Shown piece by piece: positions 5,376-6,390 of a stretch of DNA of 6,390 bases. Made by a program: the position numbers and the translations under genes. The notes beneath the pieces were generated by a model. It had not been told where the DNA came from, ran no database searches, and was given only the letters and a program-made list of their open reading frames with translations. The stretch's first letter is position 1. Each line of letters starts with the position of its first letter. Source of the stretch: Thermodesulfovibrionales bacterium (lineage in GTDB: Bacteria > Nitrospirota > Thermodesulfovibrionia > Thermodesulfovibrionales > Dissulfurispiraceae); assembly GCA_021129835.1 (NCBI GenBank), contig JAJOKM010000101.1:1-6390 (forward strand). Reading direction: 5' to 3'.

Positions 5376-5963
5376 ATGCCAATACCAGACAATAAAAGCA
5401 AGAAAGCGAGCAATAGCCAACATTTCAAGTCGAAAAAAAAGATCTACCTCCAAATTTTAATCCTTCTTTTGGTAGTTGGCTGTATTGTATTGATTTTCCT
5501 TTATCCGGAGAAAATAAAAGAACTAAAAAAATATGGCTACCTTGGAGGCTTTTTAATTGCCATGATAGCCAATATGACTATAGTAATACCTGCCCCTGGT
5601 TGGGCGGTAATTGTTGCTTTGGCTGGAATTCTCGATCCATGGCTGCTCGGTCTTGTCTCTGGTTTAGGAGCGACAATCGGTCAATGCACCGCTTATTTGC
5701 TCGGTTACAGCAGTATGGCATTAATAAAGGAGGGACCTAAGTATCAAAAGGCAACTGACTTAATGCAGCGATGGGGTTCTTTATGTATATTTTTCTTTGC
5801 CCTTATACCTAACCCACTGGTTGACATTGTCGGGATGGCAGCCGGAATACTAAAATTTCCTTTTTTAAGATTTTTCTTCTTTTGTGCCCTTGGCACTATT
5901 CCCAAATATCTCTTTTTGACATTGGTTGGTGGTTGGGGATTAGAGTTTCTCCTTGCCCCTTAA
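5376..5963 (+). CDS. Small VTT/DedA-like integral membrane protein
   Basis: A 195-residue hydrophobic protein with a lysine-rich cytoplasmic N-terminus (about 1-22, no cleavable signal seen). Membrane segments lie near 23-43, 54-72, 91-112, 135-157 and 165-192, with a likely re-entrant stretch around 73-90 (PAPGWAVIVALAGI). 'GLGATIGQCTAYLLGY' and 'FFFALIPNPLVDIVGMAAGILKFPFLRFF' match the VTT (DedA/TVP38/YqaA) pattern, whose better-studied members act in lipid or undecaprenyl-phosphate transport. The exact function and substrate of this copy are unknown. AAGGAA (5363-5368) supports ATG 5376, 13 bp after the hypF stop, so it is probably cotranscribed. A role in hydrogenase maturation is not implied. 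Confidence 0.75.
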   Translation: MPIPDNKSKKASNSQHFKSKKKIYLQILILLLVVGCIVLIFLYPEKIKELKKYGYLGGFLIAMIANMTIVIPAPGWAVIVALAGILDPWLLGLVSGLGATIGQCTAYLLGYSSMALIKEGPKYQKATDLMQRWGSLCIFFFALIPNPLVDIVGMAAGILKFPFLRFFFFCALGTIPKYLFLTLVGGWGLEFLLAP

Positions 5964-5969
5964 GCAAGG
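5951..5969. terminator. Weak hairpin between the convergent genes
   Basis: CCTTGC (5951-5956) pairs with GCAAGG (5964-5969) around a 7-nt loop that contains the stop codon of the membrane-protein gene. It lies in the 28-bp gap between the convergent genes and could serve both, but neither side has a T tract directly after the stem. A T run (plus-strand A tract 5985-5991) follows the rpmI stop without a clear stem before it. Confidence 0.25.
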
Positions 5970-5991
5970 ACTACTAAGACCAAGGAAAAAA

Positions 5992-6192
5992 TCAGACCAG
6001 ATAGGACAATAACTTTTTGGCATTTTCATGTTGGGCGTCGGATACCAAACCACCCTTCCTGAGATTTCTGATTCTATTAGGAGATTTGCCCGTAAGGAGA
6101 TGCCTCCTGTTTGCCTTATTCCTTTTAATTTTTCCATTGCCAGTCACCTTAAACCTCTTTGTAGCACCTTTGTGAGTCTTAATTTTCGGCAT
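5992..6192 (-). CDS. rpmI: 50S ribosomal protein bL35
   Basis: bL35 is a small basic protein of the large ribosomal subunit. The 66 residues carry the whole family pattern: MPKIKTHKGATKRFKVTGNGKIKR at the N-terminus, then RRHLLTGKS, and a C-terminal KKLLSYL. AGAGGGGTGG (minus strand, about 6200-6209) lies 7-8 nt before the ATG at 6192. In most bacteria the order is infC-rpmI-rplT. Here the upstream DNA is a promoter and leader rather than infC, and only 28 bp separate its stop from the end of the convergent membrane-protein gene, so rplT cannot follow. The gene appears to be transcribed alone. Confidence 0.96.
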   Translation of the reverse strand: MPKIKTHKGATKRFKVTGNGKIKRNKANRRHLLTGKSPNRIRNLRKGGLVSDAQHENAKKLLSYLV

Positions 6193-6208
6193 TTATTATC
6201 CACCCCTC

Positions 6209-6262
6209 TTAGGTAATTGGATCAGACCTTAACATTTTGATAATTCTTAAGGGTCTCTCCAT
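6209..6262 (-). CDS. Possible 17-residue leader peptide upstream of rpmI
   Basis: A short frame from ATG (6262-6260) to TAA (6211-6209) encodes a 17-residue basic peptide beginning MERPLRIIK. GGGGG (6274-6270) lies 7 nt upstream as a plausible SD. The frame contains the leader hairpin, and its stop abuts the SD of rpmI, the geometry expected of a leader peptide whose translation controls the downstream gene. It matches no family known to me, and short frames arise by chance; confidence is low. Confidence 0.3.
   Translation of the reverse strand: MERPLRIIKMLRSDPIT
6224..6256 (-). promoter_or_regulatory. Leader hairpin in the rpmI 5' untranslated region
   Basis: On the minus strand AGACC-C-TTAA (6256-6247) pairs with TTAAGGTCT (6232-6224): nine base pairs with one bulged C and a 14-nt loop. 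It lies between the promoter and the rpmI SD. There is no T tract after it, so it is not a terminator. Autogenous control by a ribosomal protein is known for infC-rpmI-rplT mRNAs (by L20), but a match to that structure is not shown here. Confidence 0.45.
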
Positions 6263-6274
6263 AAAAAATCCCCC

Positions 6275-6292
6275 ATTTCTTTCAAAAGAAAT
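6275..6292. promoter_or_regulatory. Palindrome over the predicted rpmI transcription start (possible operator)
   Basis: ATTTCTTT and AAAGAAAT (minus strand) form a perfect 8+8-bp inverted repeat with a 2-bp centre. It overlaps the edge of the -10 box and covers the expected start point near 6284. This is where a repressor dimer would block transcription. Its low complexity (mostly A/T) means it could be coincidence. Confidence 0.35.
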
Positions 6293-6319
6293 TGTATCAA
6301 ATTAAATCAATTTTGTCAA
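6291..6319 (-). promoter_or_regulatory. Sigma-70-type promoter of rpmI
   Basis: On the minus strand TTGACA (6319-6314, a perfect -35) and TACAAT (6296-6291, five of six -10 bases) are separated by 17 bp, the optimal spacer. Transcription is predicted to start near 6284, giving a leader of about 90 nt before the rpmI ATG. A direct repeat CAGCAATT (plus-strand 6324-6331 and 6337-6344) lies just upstream of the -35. Confidence 0.8.
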
Positions 6320-6390
6320 ATGACAGCAATTTAACCCAGCAATTCTCGGTAAGCGTCCAAAAAGCAGGCAAAGCGATAAAATATCAAGAG

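Noticed and set aside
5940..6216. Other frames overlapping rpmI on both strands
   Set aside because: The bL35 sequence is unmistakable and full length; the others are shadows in different frames.

Overview
The window reads as a chromosomal piece of an AT-leaning, probably anaerobic and probably uncultured bacterium. It carries a complete HypF, so the organism very likely makes a [NiFe]-hydrogenase. Short palindromic and 7-bp-periodic repeats crowd the non-coding DNA, as seen in many metagenome-derived genomes (Omnitrophota, Nitrospirota and anaerobic Planctomycetota are candidates). That placement is a guess: no marker here fixes the phylum.

Positions 1-530 hold no gene I can support. They hold repeats: a REP-like element (1-50), an interrupted inverted repeat flanked by A and T tracts (75-165), a patch of 7-bp-periodic repeats (201-254) and a second REP-like hairpin (452-491). 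A possible -10 box and an exceptionally strong Shine-Dalgarno sequence follow, just before rpsP.

Positions 543-5963 are seven genes on the + strand: rpsP (bS16), khpA (KH-domain RNA-binding protein), trmD (tRNA m1G37 methyltransferase), rplS (bL19), rnhB (RNase HII), hypF (hydrogenase maturation carbamoyltransferase) and a small VTT/DedA-like membrane protein. The first five follow the classical ribosome/tRNA-modification operon, except that rimM is missing. Where rimM normally sits, between khpA and trmD, there is only a 58-bp gap with a perfect 9-bp-stem terminator-like hairpin placed 12 nt before the trmD ATG, and trmD has no visible Shine-Dalgarno. The later genes are tightly packed (gaps of 4, 39 and 13 bp), so hypF and the membrane gene are probably read through from the translation genes.

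Positions 5964-6390 hold a convergent rpmI (bL35) on the - strand with its own near-consensus promoter. A palindrome covers the predicted transcription start, and the leader has a hairpin inside a 17-codon ORF that ends right at the rpmI ribosome-binding site. infC and rplT, the usual partners of rpmI, are not adjacent, so rpmI looks monocistronic.

The observations most worth a second look are: the 7-bp-periodic repeats, present between genes and at three in-frame places inside hypF; the missing rimM with a hairpin in its place; and the detached rpmI with an elaborate leader.
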